Shown: piece by piece, positions 10,340 to 23,000 of the stretch
Numbering within the stretch: the stretch's first letter is position 1
How the letters are laid out: every line of letters starts with the position of its first letter
Assembly: GCA_015680685.1 (NCBI GenBank)
Contig: MNCI01026467.1
Location: 188,699 to 252,698, forward strand
Source: Gnetum montanum
Lineage: Eukaryota > Streptophyta > Gnetopsida > Gnetales > Gnetaceae
Direction of reading: 5' to 3'
Length of the DNA: 64,000 bases
Notes under the pieces: model-generated
The model's input: the letters and a program-made list of their open reading frames with translations, nothing else
Told to the model about the DNA's origin: nothing
The model's database searches: none
Translations under genes and position numbers: made by a program

Positions 10340-12420
10340 CTATGCTATATTATGATAAGTTGTTATGCTAAGTATTAAAATGCTAACCTTGACATGCATG
10401 TGAATTTTTGAGAAGCTTATAGTAGTGGTCATGGTGCTTGCAAGCATCCTCAGACATCTACTTATATTGGATGCACCCAACGTTAAGCAACTAAACCAAG
10501 GGCTTTGATGGCTTGATGGGAAATGGTGTATACTTTGAGCGATCCTTGCACTCAAAGTTTGACCTTGGGGTAGCTTGTCCCATGGTCACTAATGGTGCAG
10601 ACTGGTTAGTTGCAACAATGCCAAAGCTAGATGCCTTGTTGCTAGCTGAGGCCTTAGGCACCTTGGTCATTGGTTTGGCATTGTTCAGCTTGGCCTCATT
10701 AGGTACCATTGTAATGGTTGTGGTTGCCTTTCCCTTTTCCTTATCTTTCATTGCATGTGCATTTTTGTAGACCATGTAGGTTGAGTCCTTACTAGCTTTC
10801 ACTACATCTTGAATGCTCTTTGTTTGAGCAAATGCTTGGCTCAAGAAGTGTAGGGAAAGGTAGTATAGCTTTGACTTAATGAAGTTTTTCATGACACCTT
10901 TGAAAATGGCTAGTAGGTGGGTTTCTGCAATGGGCATGAATTTCATTGAGTGTGGTGCTCTAGTGATGAATAAATTTTTGTATGGGATATTGCTTGATTT
11001 GCATTAGTTGATCTAAGGTCACCTCAGGCTTCAAGTCATACTTGAAACGAGTGACGAATTGACTAAGCAATTCCTCCAAGGAAGATATGGAGGCCCTAGG
11101 GAGCATGCAGTACCAGTCTAGTGCCTTGCTAATCAAGGACATGGTAAACATATGGATGATTGCATGTAGCCATGCCTACAATAAAAGGAATTTAGAATGG
11201 AAGGTCACTAAATGGGTTTTAGGATCCCCTTCACCATTGTATTTAGTGAACTAGGGAAGTTGGACTTTGGGAGGTAGGATCAATGATGGGACCACAGGAT
11301 TGATTGGGTCATCCTGGTAAAAGTCCATCACATGGACCATTTTGAATGAGGATGTTTTGAGTCACTTAACCTCCTTGATGAGCATCTAGATGAGCTAGAA
11401 CACTTGGTTCAAGCTCAGGGAAGGTGTAGTGGGTTGCGTCGGTTGTATTGCCCATTATGCTGTTTGAGTGGCCCATAGCCCTACTATGGGCTACGTGACC
11501 ATGTGAGATGCCTATTGCATGTGTTGCTACATGTACTACTATGCATGTTGCACCATGGGCATAGGGGTTGGGGCCCACCACATAGTTCTAGCTTGCACTA
11601 TTGTAGGGATTTCTAATGGAACAAGTGAAACATACAACACCTAAGTTAGTGGTAGTTGGGATATTTTCATATTCTACACATAAGGTTGTGTGGCCATGAT
11701 GGATGCTAGTAGGAAGGATTGCATAGACTATGCAGATGTCATGAAGAAGAGGGTTGTAAATAGTCCTGTACCCTGATCCATGTGATGTATGAAGGTTGGG
11801 GTGACAGATGGTCCTGCACCCTGATGTGCATACACTTGATAACCTACCACCATAGGGGTTGACCTAGGTGGTGACAAAGGGGATGTAACTACCTGATAGA
11901 TGGTGGATGGTTGGGACTATAGAGGGATGAAACTAAAGGTAGCCTACTAGAACGAGGCATAAAAGAGATTCTCATTCTTTGAACGAGCCTCAAGCCCATC
12001 TTGTCCATCTTGCAGGGGCTCCTTGTAATCAGTTGCTCCATCATGCTCATTCAACCCACTCAGTCAAATGAGTTAGTCAAGTAGCCACCAAAATGTCTCA
12101 ATGAGTAGAATGAAATCATTGGGGGTAGGGAAGTACATCCTCCCATTTTGATGTTTGATTTCATAACCCTATTTGGTGTCCATTTTGCAACAGTCTAGGG
12201 AAATACCTACCTAGATTTTTGTGCAAAGGAAGTTATACTTTTCATCATTGAGTAACATGTACTTGTGTGGTTGGTTGTGTATTCTAAGTGATTGCCTCTC
12301 TACCAAGGTGGACCCCCTAGCCCCAAGAAGATCAATTGACACCTCCCGTTAACCAAGTCAAATAACAACTATGCTTAGGGCGGAGGTCGAATGCTGCTCA
12401 GGGTTCATGATTATATGCAA
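10340..12420 (-). pseudogene. Element D gag
   Basis: Minus-strand Gag, the structural protein that packages element RNA. From the N-terminus (about 12,420 down): NDEKYNFLCTKI matches the N-terminal block of the other Gags here; a Gly/Pro/Tyr-poor linker follows; the capsid core near 11,340-10,800 reads LDWYCMLPRASISSLEELL, then FVTRFKYDLKPEVTLDQLM and FIKSKLYYLSLHFLSQAF; the end has FECKDRSKYTPFPIKPSK. The core matches the Gag of elements B, C and E closely. No protease frame follows; the sequence passes into the antisense gene. Frame interrupted by TAG and shifts, but two stretches of 63 and 151 codons remain open. Confidence 0.8.
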
Positions 12421-12866
12421 GAAATGCAAAATTTGTAGATGATAAAAGAAAATATCTAAGTATAGAAATGCTAAAAAATGGCTAAGTAAGAAGATGCTAA
12501 AAAATGCTAAGAAAATGGCTAAGTCTGAAAACGTTGCTAAAAAAACTAACTTTGGTGTGCTACACTCACTGTGGTAAGGCCTACTATGCTCTCACGCTAA
12601 GAGATAGCTACACTCTCCTAAGCACACAAAGTTTTGGCTAAGTGCCAAAGATATGCTTTGGATTTTATCAAATGGGGTTCCAGGGGAACCGACAACCGGG
12701 TCCAATCTACACCAACTAACTCATAAACAACTCCTATGCTAGCCTATGATCCAGCTATTACCATGATAGGTCCATAGGGGTGTTAGGTCTACACTAGCCT
12801 GAAGCTAGTAACGGAGGTGTAGAGAGCACATGGGACTACCAATGAACATAGAAGGAAATGGCACAG
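12421..12866 (-). other. Element D 5' leader
   Basis: Untranslated leader between PBS and gag. Contains short direct repeats around gctaaaaaatggctaag at 12,460-12,540 and TACACTC/TACTATGCTC words. No coding signal. Confidence 0.55.
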
Positions 12867-12883
12867 CCCTCCTTCTAGGGCCA
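12867..12883 (-). promoter_or_regulatory. Primer binding site of element D
   Basis: Minus-strand TGGCCCTAGAAGGAGGG; differs at one base from the PBS of element E at 47,204-47,220 and lies between LTR and gag leader. The TGG start pairs with the CCA end of a tRNA. Which tRNA is used I cannot say. Confidence 0.8.
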
Positions 12884-12889
12884 AAAAAC

Positions 12890-14564
12890 TATAGTGACTA
12901 AAAATGTCGGCAGCTGGAATGGTCATGCCGAGGGGTCTATAGCCATAGTACAACCCTAACCCTACCCTTGTTCGAAGGGACATTGCTGGAGGGGAAAAAT
13001 TGAAGGCAGAGCACCCAAAATGGTCTTGTTGATTGAACCAAGACTTACAGAGTGTTTTGATAAATGAGTGCTAGAGGGTTCACATAGTGTTTTTGATGGT
13101 ATAGGGACTGACTAAGCCCAAGCAGAGTAGGGTTTTCTGGTATGAAAACAATGGTGCAAATGTGAAAATATGTGCAAAATAGCAAAAAATAATGCAAGTG
13201 TGATGCTAAATGCCAAAGAAAATGCTTTGAAAATGTAGTGGAGTCTGAGAGAGGAAGAATGGCACCACCCCAAATAGGGGAAAATAACAATTGCAAAAGA
13301 GAGGTGAGGAGGTACACAATGTATAGACGGGCATAGTAGATAGTGTAGTCATAGTCTTTGGGGTGTCCAAGCTATGAAAACTAATGTCCACCATGAAGTG
13401 TAAGCCTGGTGGGTTAGCTATCGTAGTGTCTTGTGGGTTGTGGTATGCTACGTTGTTGCCAAGGTGTTAAGGGTGTTCAGGTGCAAGAGTGTCAATCCCG
13501 AGATGCTAACTTCTAAATGAGAATGCCCACAAAATGGTTCAAAATTCCAACCACTAAATGAAATTTCCAACCCCTAAAATGTAAAACACAGGGGTATTTA
13601 TAGGGTTAGGGTTGACGTGAAGTGTGGATTAGGCACCACATGGCAAAAGGAGGTTGTTGAGGCTACACTAACCCTAGCTATGCTCCCACTAGAGCAAAAT
13701 GGTGTTATGCTCTAGTGTACTCCAATGGACCCCAAGGAACTCCTGGACTATGACTATGCTACCAAGACTACATGTGGTAGAGCCAAAAAGATAGTAATAT
13801 ACCTACAAATAGTGCAAAATAGTGGAATTTCGAGGCTATGCTCTAGGACTATGCTCTCCCCTCTTTCAAGTGGAATTGAGCATAGGTACAATCTTCAGAC
13901 ATAGGGGGTGCAAAAGAGATGAAAATTGTTGATATTTCTTGTCAAAGAAGTGTTTTAGTTAAGATGGAGGCCAATGTTGAGCTCTAAAAGCTTTTGGAGG
14001 TTGCCCTACCTCGCTACACTAGCTACACTCTGGAGCGTAACCTAATAGTTTGGCAAATTCTACAAGAATTAAAGTCTAGTGCTGGCTATGCTAGCTACAC
14101 TCTAGAGTGTAGTAGGAAAAGTGAGAGCGTAGCACTGACACTTAGAAAAAATTGGCTAAACTTGCAATCTTCATCCAAGCTACTCTCTAGAGTGTAGTAG
14201 GAGGAGTAGGCCTCGGAATTAGAAAATTTTCCAAAATACCCCCTCTATGCTAGCTAGCTTGGCAGCTTCTAGCTTGACACTTAGGCAAAACTGGCCCCTA
14301 AAGTGGATGCTATGTTGGCGATGCTCTAGAGTGTACTAAGGAGATTGGGAGTGTAGCACAACACTTAGAAAAATTTTGCAAATACTGTCAACACTTAGAA
14401 AATTTTGCAAATTTGATTCTATGCTACATGCTACACTGACTACACTTTGGGGTGTAGTCCCAGCAATGGAAGCATGGGCCAAACACTTAGAAAATTTTGC
14501 CTTGTGTTGACACTTAGACAAATTTTCCATTGAGGTGTTGTTGCTTGAATTTGGTGGTGTTTTA
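12890..14564 (-). mobile_element. 5' LTR of element D
   Basis: Minus-strand LTR of about 1.67 kb. The upper end reads (minus strand) TAAAACACCACCAAATTC, matching the TGAAACACCAC start of the LTRs of elements A, B, C and E with the first G decayed. The lower end abuts the PBS; the exact base is uncertain by about 8. It interrupts the RNase H frame of an Athila-type element right after VYMN. The five bases next to it, ggttc (14,565-14,569), are the expected target duplication, but the other LTR of D is not found in the window. The LTR holds a series of palindromic TACACTC repeats. Confidence 0.75.
13990..14480. repeat. Palindrome-bearing repeats in the LTR of element D
   Basis: Five or so degenerate units at about 14,016, 14,085, 14,175, 14,320 and 14,430, each with a ctaca(c)tct.gagtgtag-like palindrome followed by an acacttagaaaa..tt block. 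The copy at 14,095-14,112 is a perfect 18-base palindrome, ctacactctagagtgtag. Confidence 0.75.
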
Positions 14565-15450
14565 GGTTCATGTAGACATACATAGAATAACTAAGAACAT
14601 AATCTTTGGACTTTTCTAGGGCATACACCACTTCCATTAGTTCTTTCTTCATGGTGGCATAGTTAAGTTATTCTTTCACAATGCTTCTACTAGTGTAGTG
14701 GATATAATATGGACTTTTCTAATCATCCAGTTATGTATGTATGGCTTCTAAGACATAACTGCATGCATCGGTCATAATGTAGAAAGGCTTAGTCCAATCT
14801 AGCACTTATAGGAAATAAGTCTCTACAAGTTTCTATTTGAAGAGTTAAAATGTCTTTCTATAATCCTTTGGCCAAAAAAATAATGCATGTTTCTTAATTG
14901 ACTTACCTAGTGATTTTTCAATCTTATAAAAATTCTCAATAAACATTTTGTAGTACCAACTATAAGAAATAAATGATTTAACATCTTTAATAGTTTATGA
15001 CCTCTAGATGATGTCTTTTATGATATTAATCATATTAATTCACTTCAAATCCTCTTTATAAGATTTTATGCATAAGAGTTATATTTTCTTGGATCATTAG
15101 ATGACATTTTTACCAATTGAGCTTAAGATTAGCTTTAATATATAATTTTAATACTTGCTCAAGGTGGCTCAAGGCTTATTCAAAATGAAGACCATATTTG
15201 AAGAAATTAGCCATGAATACCTCTACACCATTGTAAATTTATTTTTACAATATGCTCAAGATAAGTCTTTAAATAGTTTCAATGGAATTACAAATATTAA
15301 ATGACATCTACTTGTATGCAAAGGTTCCCCATGAATTCATGATAGTAGTCTTTTCTTAGTCTTCTAAAGCATTCAAATTTTATTATATTCATTTACCCAT
15401 CTACAAAATCATAGTTATTATTTCCTTCGATGATGTCTAGGACTTGGTCA
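14565..15450 (-). pseudogene. Athila-type Ty3/gypsy RT and RNase H fragment
   Basis: Minus-strand reading from 15,450 down: VEVFMANFFKYGLHFE, then LNW.KCHLMIQENI..MHKI, GFEVN, SWYYKMFIENFYKIEKSL, LDWTKPFYIMTDACSYVLEA, and MKKELMEVVYALEKSKDYVL. The LNW-KCH-M block with the following -GHKIS-like block and GIEVD-like end is characteristic of the Athila lineage; it is RT followed by RNase H (TDA is the first RNase H Asp). The catalytic RT box has decayed (FMAN in place of FMDD). It ends abruptly where the LTR of element D is inserted. Many TAG and TAA codons. Confidence 0.75.
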
Positions 15451-16290
15451 AAAAATGGCAAAGTACCTAACCTTAGACTAACGTGTGACATGTAAGTTGT
15501 GTACTTATGCTATGCTTGTAAGTTCTTGAGAATGTTAAGGCATGGTCCACCTTAATCCTAGTTTGGAACATTTGGCTATTTTGGGACCCTTAGTTGGTAC
15601 CAGGAAATGCTTGCTTATAATAGTGTTGTTACATTTATTTCATTCCTTTTAGGATTATCTTCCAAAGTTAAATGTAGCCTTTGATACATGGGATCTTCTA
15701 TGTAGAAGAGAGAAGATTCAGAAGAAGATTGATGGTAATTATATTTTTATGACTAATATTCTATCCTCCTTCTTAGCTTGTGAGGTTAAGTGAAGTATGT
15801 TTTTTCCTTTATCATATTCTTGTCTAGCCTTCATGATTGTGCCTTGCTTATCTTGAGCTTTTGTTGGTTGCTCTAACCTAAATATATTCTAGGTAGCCTA
15901 ATAACCTTCAAAAGTATGACCAACATGAGATCTTAGAAGTGTAGCATGAAGCATAGATGGAGTTAATTATTTAGATGACAATATAGTATTACCTTGTAGG
16001 TCCCTACACCTAATCTATTCATCTTGATGAAATGAAGGTGAAGTTTAGATAATCAGAGTCAATCAGGGCATAAGAGATTCTAGGTTTGAGTGACTTGTTC
16101 CAAGTCTTCCTAAGATAGATCTTCTCATTGTTATGTTATTAACAAGTGGGAATTAGTCTCATATGTAGAAACTAAGTTTAGTTAATTAGCATTATGTGTA
16201 TTTTAAAGAATATTAGTTTTATTAAAAGATGAATCATTAAACATGGTACAATGATTTTGAGTAACATTAACTAATTTAGAATATTTTCAC
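15451..16290. other. Internal remnant between PBS and RT, unassigned
   Basis: About 840 bases where gag and protease of the Athila-type element would be expected. No readable domain. Too short for both genes, so the element is deleted here. Confidence 0.4.
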
Positions 16291-16309
16291 CATTACCAAC
16301 AATAGAAAC
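16291..16309 (-). promoter_or_regulatory. Decayed tRNA-Asp-type PBS of copy F1
   Basis: Minus-strand TTGTTTCTATTGTTGGTAA sits exactly where copy F3 has its TGGTGTCATTGCCAGGGA site (21,515-21,532); the flanking LTR ends align (caatgatgagtg). Too mutated to call alone. Confidence 0.5.
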
Positions 16310-17800
16310 AATGATGAGTGACGAGACTTCCTTATGACCAACCATACAAATAAGTGTTACAAGTGAAATAAACATAATCTATGGATGGACTAATGTAACT
16401 TTTAGATAGTTAATACAAGAACATTGATCATTGTCTTCACACTTGAGTTACTTATGGTTAAAGTCCATAATTTAACTCTAAGTGAGATATATAATAGGAC
16501 ATTGATTAGCACAAAAGATGTTAAAGTAAAACATTGAAATTGATTATTAACTCTAATGAACAATGGAAAGTAAATTATATATTAGATTAATGGTAATAAT
16601 TATTTGTTCCCAACCTTTTGTACATGTCCTAGGTTCATATAATTGCCACTAGGATTACTAAGCAATATGACTACTAGGTTACCAGATGATTATATGTTAT
16701 GTTTAAGATTGATCATACTTATTCCATTGAATTACTAACATGCATTGTAAACATAAAAATTAATTTAAGTACATTTGGAAAGTAAAGTACATTCCAAATA
16801 TAAATTGTACTAGAAAGTAAATTATAGATTAAATAGATGCTACAATGATTAGAAAAAATCTCAATTTTTATCTAGGTACATCTCACTTGAATAAAGATGT
16901 TGTACAACTGCTATAGATTTATAACATTCCAAAACTTAGTAGGCATAATAAACATGGGATAGAAATTAAACTGAAGTAGGAAGTGATCATGATAACACAA
17001 ATTATTTTAGATCCATAAGTATGAGTAAAATAACATTGAGATATACATAAAAATTAACAACTCACTAACATGTATTATTGTACAAGAAATTCCAACACCA
17101 ACTGAAAGTCATAAGTTTAAGACATGCATGAAATAAAAAATACCTCTAATTCATCTTATACACATTAAGTGACATCCCACATAAAAAAATACTAAACAAT
17201 CCACAAGCCTTCAACCTATATAGCTATCACTTCTAGCTCCTTAAGCATTACCTACATTTCTAATACTCTAAAGTCTACTTGTAAAAAATAAAAAGAGAAG
17301 GGTCAATCTAAAAAAGACTTAGTCGAAAAACATTAAATGAAATTCTGGTAAGCTTAATAATAAGAAATCATTGATTGAAAGATAATGAGCTAGGAAACTA
17401 TCAGTGATAGTGAAAATCAAACCATCTAATAAAAGTAAGCTTTTATTCAGAATACCTAATAAGTGTTACCATGTTTATCCACCAACACCAACTGTTAAAG
17501 ATTTTCGAGGTTATCACCACCACACTCTATGCATCATATGAATCAATTAACATATGCACTTTCACAAACCCACTCATCCACTTATCCATAGGCCTACTAC
17601 ATTTTAGTCTTCATTAATAATATTGACTAGTGATCATAGTCTAGCTACACATAGTTATCCTAAAACCATATCCCCAAAAGATAGGATAGTAAGTGCTAAC
17701 TTTTCTCCATAATCCAATTTAGGTCTAATCAAACATGGAGTCGATTTTTGTAGTTAATAAAGGAAACTATACAAAACCATATTTAAGGCCTCTAACAATC
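16310..17800 (-). mobile_element. 5' LTR of the Athila-type element, copy F1
   Basis: Aligns, as reverse complement, with the LTR at 20.6-21.5 kb: the end block caatgatgagtg, the atggatggac block, the tcctaggttcat...actaggattac block and the aatctcaatttttatctagg block appear in the same order. It precedes, on the minus strand, the RT fragment at 14.57-15.45 kb. The upper boundary is approximate. Confidence 0.6.
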
Positions 17801-20599
17801 TATCGATCCCTTATCCTTTGATGTTATCTTTCTAGTAATAATCATAATAGTAACAGTTGTTAAAAATCTCAAATAAAGATAAAAATATTCATGTGAGTAT
17901 TAAAAAACTCCAAATATTAATCAAATTATCCTATGGTGGGTAACCATATGACTTAGCAAAAACATCAAAAAAGATGAGACTTTCTAGATGATACTTCAAT
18001 TAGCGACAAGTCATCACTAACATGTTAGAATGTTATATTTTCATTCATAAACATAGACTAATAAAAAGTTTTAGATATTCAAGAAAAAATACAAAAATAC
18101 ATCTCACCAAAATTAACCTTGAGAAAATATCAATTTTATAAAATAGTCATTCTTCTACCCTAAAAGTAGCAAATAGACATGTATTATATGTTTCACTACA
18201 AAAAATCAAAATAATGTAGAAATGCACTAGAAAATTTAAAAATAAATTCAAAAAATAAATAAAACTTACAAACATATAAAACTCTTCAAGATGCATCCCA
18301 TGGCATTTTTAGAATTTCAAAATGACCTCTCTACTACTCTAAATCTACAAATTTGACAATATCCTAAATCATTATAGAAAAATTAAAATTGACATGAAAC
18401 CCTTAAGACCCTCATTACTGCATTAAAAGAACACAAAACCTATATGATAGTAACCTTCATATTTGTATTTACAAAAATTTCAAGTAATGTAATCTCATCT
18501 TTATATTTCTCTACCTACTCACTATAATCTGCTTGTTCGTAAAACCTCCACCACCACTACACACTCCTTACTTCTACTACAGCATGAATCCTACTACTAT
18601 GCACTCCTAGATACTACTGCAATGAAGATCCTCTAGTGCTTTTCACTCTTCACAATACCTGAGAACACCCTAACATTTCACTAGCATCTACCCATCTAAT
18701 TGCTATTAAATGTTGAATGCTACTATGGGTTTCTTTGTTTCACTTATAAAAGTGCTAAGTTCCACTATTCTTCTAACATGAAACTTCCATAATTAGGAGG
18801 GTGATTGTTAGATCTAAAAAAATAAATGATAATATTTTAAAAAAATTTCAAAGTATACCAAATCATCAAAGAGAAATTCTAAAGAAAGAGCCCAAAAATT
18901 TTAAGAATTACATTTCAAGTTTTCATCCTTACAACTTCTCACCTTTATGACATACTCATTTCTATAGCCATTTAGAAGTCAAGTCATCATAAGCCAATAG
19001 AAATATGAAAAGAGTCATTTGTAGAATAATGATAAATCATGCTAGCTATGCCATATGCCATATAGTGCCCCAACATTATTCATTGGTCCAAGATACCTAA
19101 GTACATAAGCTCACATAATTAGTGCACATAAATATCCAAAATAAAATTAATTAAAAATATTTTTTTGAAAATACCAAATAATAAAAATTATTAATACATT
19201 TAAAAATAATAAAATAATACAACTACATATGTCATTCAACTTCATGCTCCTAGCTAACCATTGGTACCACTACTAAAAAAGGATGTCACAAAGTATAAGA
19301 CATAGATTTGAGTTGCAACAAAAATTTACTAAGATGCTTAGTTAAGGGGTATTATAGGATGACATTGTGAGCACTCTCTTACTATCTATAAATCTATAGA
19401 ATGAAACTTCAATAGTTCTGCTACTATGGGACTAAAAAGATGCATTCAATGTAGTGGTTGGATGGTATTTAGAGGCATGACTAAAACCAAATACATTACA
19501 TCTACAATATCATATAAAAGCATATTATATAATTACTATGAGATCACAAGTGTGATGTTGCACTTAGCTTATTCAATATTTATCATTGATGATGTATATG
19601 AGTCATTGGTTGTTGATCTTGTATCACAATACACATTCATTCAAATTTTGAGTTATCATATTCATAATTGAAGTTTCACTTTACAGTTAAATGATGTGAT
19701 GTAAAAACACAATATTCAAGTTATTCATGTGAGGTACTATTCTTGATTTTTTTTCTTGTTGAGGTAGGTAATGCTTCAATGGTGCTGTGTGCCCTATTTA
19801 TAGGATCATTTTTACGTAAGCATGCCATGTTGATCATTTGTAAATGGAAATTAGATTTCTAATACCCAATTTAAAAAATATTTTATAGTTTCATGTTTTG
19901 TCAAGATATTTAATATTCCATTAATTTTTTACAAAGTTGAACAATAATTTGTTATTCTACCCAGTCACATTAAGCATATAAAATCTATTTTCAAACCATT
20001 TAATTTACATAGAAGTCTTTTTTGGGTTAAAATAAATCTTATTAACTATAGAAAATAATTGGTATTGTAAGCAAGTAGGAAGACCTGCATTTTATTCAAT
20101 TATATATTATAATATTTCTAATTATTTTAACATTTACTATCATTAACAACGTTCATTTAATGTTTGTCCTTTCTACTAAAGAAAAAATATGCAAAGAAAA
20201 TGAACAAGTATGTTAAAGTTGAGAATAGGAAAAAACAATCTAAAGTTGAAGATACCAAAAATTAAGTTAATTTCAATAATAAAAATGATCAAATAGAAAT
20301 AAAGAAACTAGAGAAGATAGACTCTTATGTGTATATTTTTACTTGTACTTTAGGAAGTATTGATGAGTCTAAACATACAGCTTGTAAGGTAGATTTTTTC
20401 TTAACTGATAAGAATACTGTTAATTGTGATGAACAACATATGCCATTATTTTTAGTTGGATCTCTCATTTGGTATTTCACCAAATCTTTCTATTGCTACA
20501 TCAAATGCTTCTATTATTTTAAGTTTAAACATGGATGTCGAAAGTGATGTAAATGTTTTTAAGATTGAAACCATTCTTCCTACTAATAATTATTTTTCC
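17801..20599. other. AT-rich interval without identifiable content
   Basis: About 2.8 kb of strongly AT-rich DNA. I see no domain, no tRNA-like or splice-organised gene and no clear terminal repeat. Open frames of 81 codons (19,426-19,671) and 72 codons (20,329-20,547) on the plus strand match nothing I know. Likely very old repeat debris. Confidence 0.5.
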
Positions 20600-21513
20600 T
20601 CTATTGATTTTTCAAATCATCAATTGTAAGTGATAAAGTCCATTAAGTCAAATAATGTGATATCATTTCTATGATATCATAGCTCTGCTTACCTCATCAT
20701 AGATATGATGTAGTAGGCCCTAGTCATGACTATAAATACCAACTCACTATCATATCTTTGGGATAACTTTTATGTACCACTTAGTGAAATTCTTATAGTT
20801 TCTTTCCATAAGTTACACTTAGAGTTATAAGTAAATGCCTGTAGTATGGTAAGTCATAATTGTATAGATTCTTTATTCAAGTGGATTTTACCTAGATACA
20901 ATTCATGATTGGCAATAAAGATGAAGATTGTTTCTTACCATTGTAGCATTCTACTTAGTTTACTTTACTTAGATTAATTTTACTTTCTAGCATGTTTACT
21001 TTGATTCAATTCTTTACATTTTCTAAGTACTTTACATTTCCAATGCTCATTAGTAATGTGGAATCTGTACAACTAGTTTCAAGTGTTAAGTGTAATCATT
21101 TAGTAACCCAGTAGTGACTTCACTTGATTCACTCAATAGTAGATTCACTTGGTAATCCTAGTAATGCTTACATGTGCCTAGGCTGTGTATGGAAAACCAA
21201 GAATAGATACTTATCACCATAGGCTATGATAGATTTACATTTCAATTCTTACTTAGATTTAGATTTTATTATTATTTTTATTATGGAAGCACTTAAGATT
21301 AATTTGAGCCAACAACATCATGATATCATATGCCTCACCAAGAGTTGAACCATACTACTTGTACTTTACTAACTCAATGTGAGAAGACAGTGATCATGAA
21401 CCAACTATTAACCACTAACATACTTATATTGTCCATCCATGGATTATGATATGGTCATGTGCGTGCACTCATGACTTGTATGGTGGAGTGTTAGAATACC
21501 CAACCACTCATCA
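20600..21513 (+). mobile_element. 5' LTR of family F, copy F3
   Basis: Plus-strand LTR with a TATA box (tataaatacc at 20,731-20,740), an aataaag word at about 20,917, and an end ...ctcatca immediately before the PBS at 21,515. It is the best preserved family-F LTR and pairs, inverted, with copy F1. The start is approximate. Confidence 0.7.
20731..20740 (+). promoter_or_regulatory. TATA box of LTR F3
   Basis: tataaatacc; the aligned position in copy F2a is TATAAAT on the minus strand (321-328), so the box is conserved between copies. Confidence 0.6.
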
Positions 21514-21514
21514 T

Positions 21515-21532
21515 TGGTGTCATTGCCAGGGA
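21515..21532 (+). promoter_or_regulatory. Primer binding site, tRNA-Asp type
   Basis: tggtgtcattgccaggga is the Athila-type PBS TGGCGCCGTTGCCGGGGA with C-to-T or G-to-A changes, four of them. It follows the LTR end by one base. Confidence 0.75.
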
Positions 21533-21660
21533 TGTGTCAATGTTTACTTAGTAGTTAATTTTATAGAGTTCATTGTATTAGGAATTACAAAGTTTATCTT
21601 TCACAATTGAATTAATTCTTTTAAAAAACACATACTTAAGAGTATCAAATACATAATATG

Positions 21661-23000
21661 ACTTCTACACTTAAGGAGAAATCACTACTTGTCAATGAAA
21701 TTCATAAGAGTTATGACAAAGGATATGATGAAGAATATTGGAGTGTGCCCATGCAAACTAGAATTTCCTATACTCATATTGATTCATATTATCTTGATTT
21801 TTCATTTTCCTTTCACCATGATGAATAGCTAAGATGGAGAGATTTACATGGCAACATCATTTTTCCTCTAGAACATTCTACACCATCGATGTACAGGAAG
21901 GGTACCACATTACAAAGCATATGACCCAACCATACTAGCCAACAGAAGCTCAAGTAAGAAGGGATGTTTCTATGGAAATAATACATGAGCTTTAGAAAGG
22001 AAAGAAAGTACCACAAATAGTTTTCCTAGAGGAAAGAGATGATACAATGTTCCATACAAAAAAATAATTATCAAACCCATGGAACTCAATCTCAAAAACC
22101 TATTATCCATTTCAAAGATCCTATCAAGACATAATTACATTTAGCTCTTGCAAAAACACCTAGAGGAGATAAGGAAAAATCCACACTTAGGAAGAATCTA
22201 ATGCCTAGAATCTCCACTGAATCAAAAAGGAAAGAATCAAGGAGTCATAGAAGGAGAACTAGCTATCACCACTCTGAAACTTCTTCCTCATCATCCTCAC
22301 ACTCATCCAAAGATTATGACAAGAGAGAAAGAAGAATGAGAAATTATGATAGGGAAAGGCAAATGGATCTTGATAGACATAAGCATTGAAGAAGAAATCC
22401 TAACCAAGAAGAGGATAATTTTGAGAGAAGAAGAGACAAGATCAAACATGAAGAAAATGATTGTTATGAGCAATGAAGTGGTCACCACTACAATGTTTCC
22501 TACAAACCCAAAAATTATGAAGAACCCCTACTAGCAACTCATAACATGATCAATATCAGAGAAACAATGTGTATCTCTACCAAGCACATAATGTATAGTC
22601 ATATCAAGTGACTAGATATGAATAACATCCACTAGTTTAAAGGTAGGTATAATGTAGATTCACAAGACCATCTTCAAGCCTTTCATGATCTTATGCTCTT
22701 TAGAACATTGAGAATGATTGGCAAAAATTAAGTTGTTTCCAAGAATACTCATTAAGAAAGTAGAGGGCTAGTATAGATCCTTAGAACCAAAAATAATCCA
22801 AAGATGAAGTATCATGTTGGAGCTCTTTAATGACAAGTATCAAACTTATTGTAGAATGTCCAATTTAAGAAAACAAATTCAAGGATGAAAGAAGAGGATG
22901 CATGAATCCTTTGATGTGGTAATGGGTACGTAGAATTCATTACTGCATAAATGCTAAGACCATGGATTTTCTCAAAGAAAACAACTTAGACATATCATTG
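21661..23000 (+). pseudogene. Ty3/gypsy gag, decayed, with Arg/Ser-rich segment
   Basis: The frame opens with MTSTLKEKSLLVNEIHKSYD about 130 bases after the PBS and runs 56 codons to a TAG. Further down, 22,201-22,389 is open and encodes an Arg/Ser/His-rich segment (KRKESRSHRRRTSYHHSE followed by a Ser run). 22,600-22,940 resembles a Gag capsid core: DSQDHLQAFHDLMLFRTL, then LELFNDKYQTYCRMSNLRKQ and MHESFDVVMG. The order (basic region before the core) is unusual. Stops and shifts break the frame. Position after a PBS supports gag. Confidence 0.55.

Noticed and set aside
17801-20599. Possible host gene in the AT-rich interval
   Set aside because: Frames are short, without splice-consistent order or recognisable domain.
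22303-22488. Minus-strand frame with hydrophobic segments
   Set aside because: Complement of the Arg/Ser-rich gag segment; hydrophobicity is a mirror of AGR/AAR codons.
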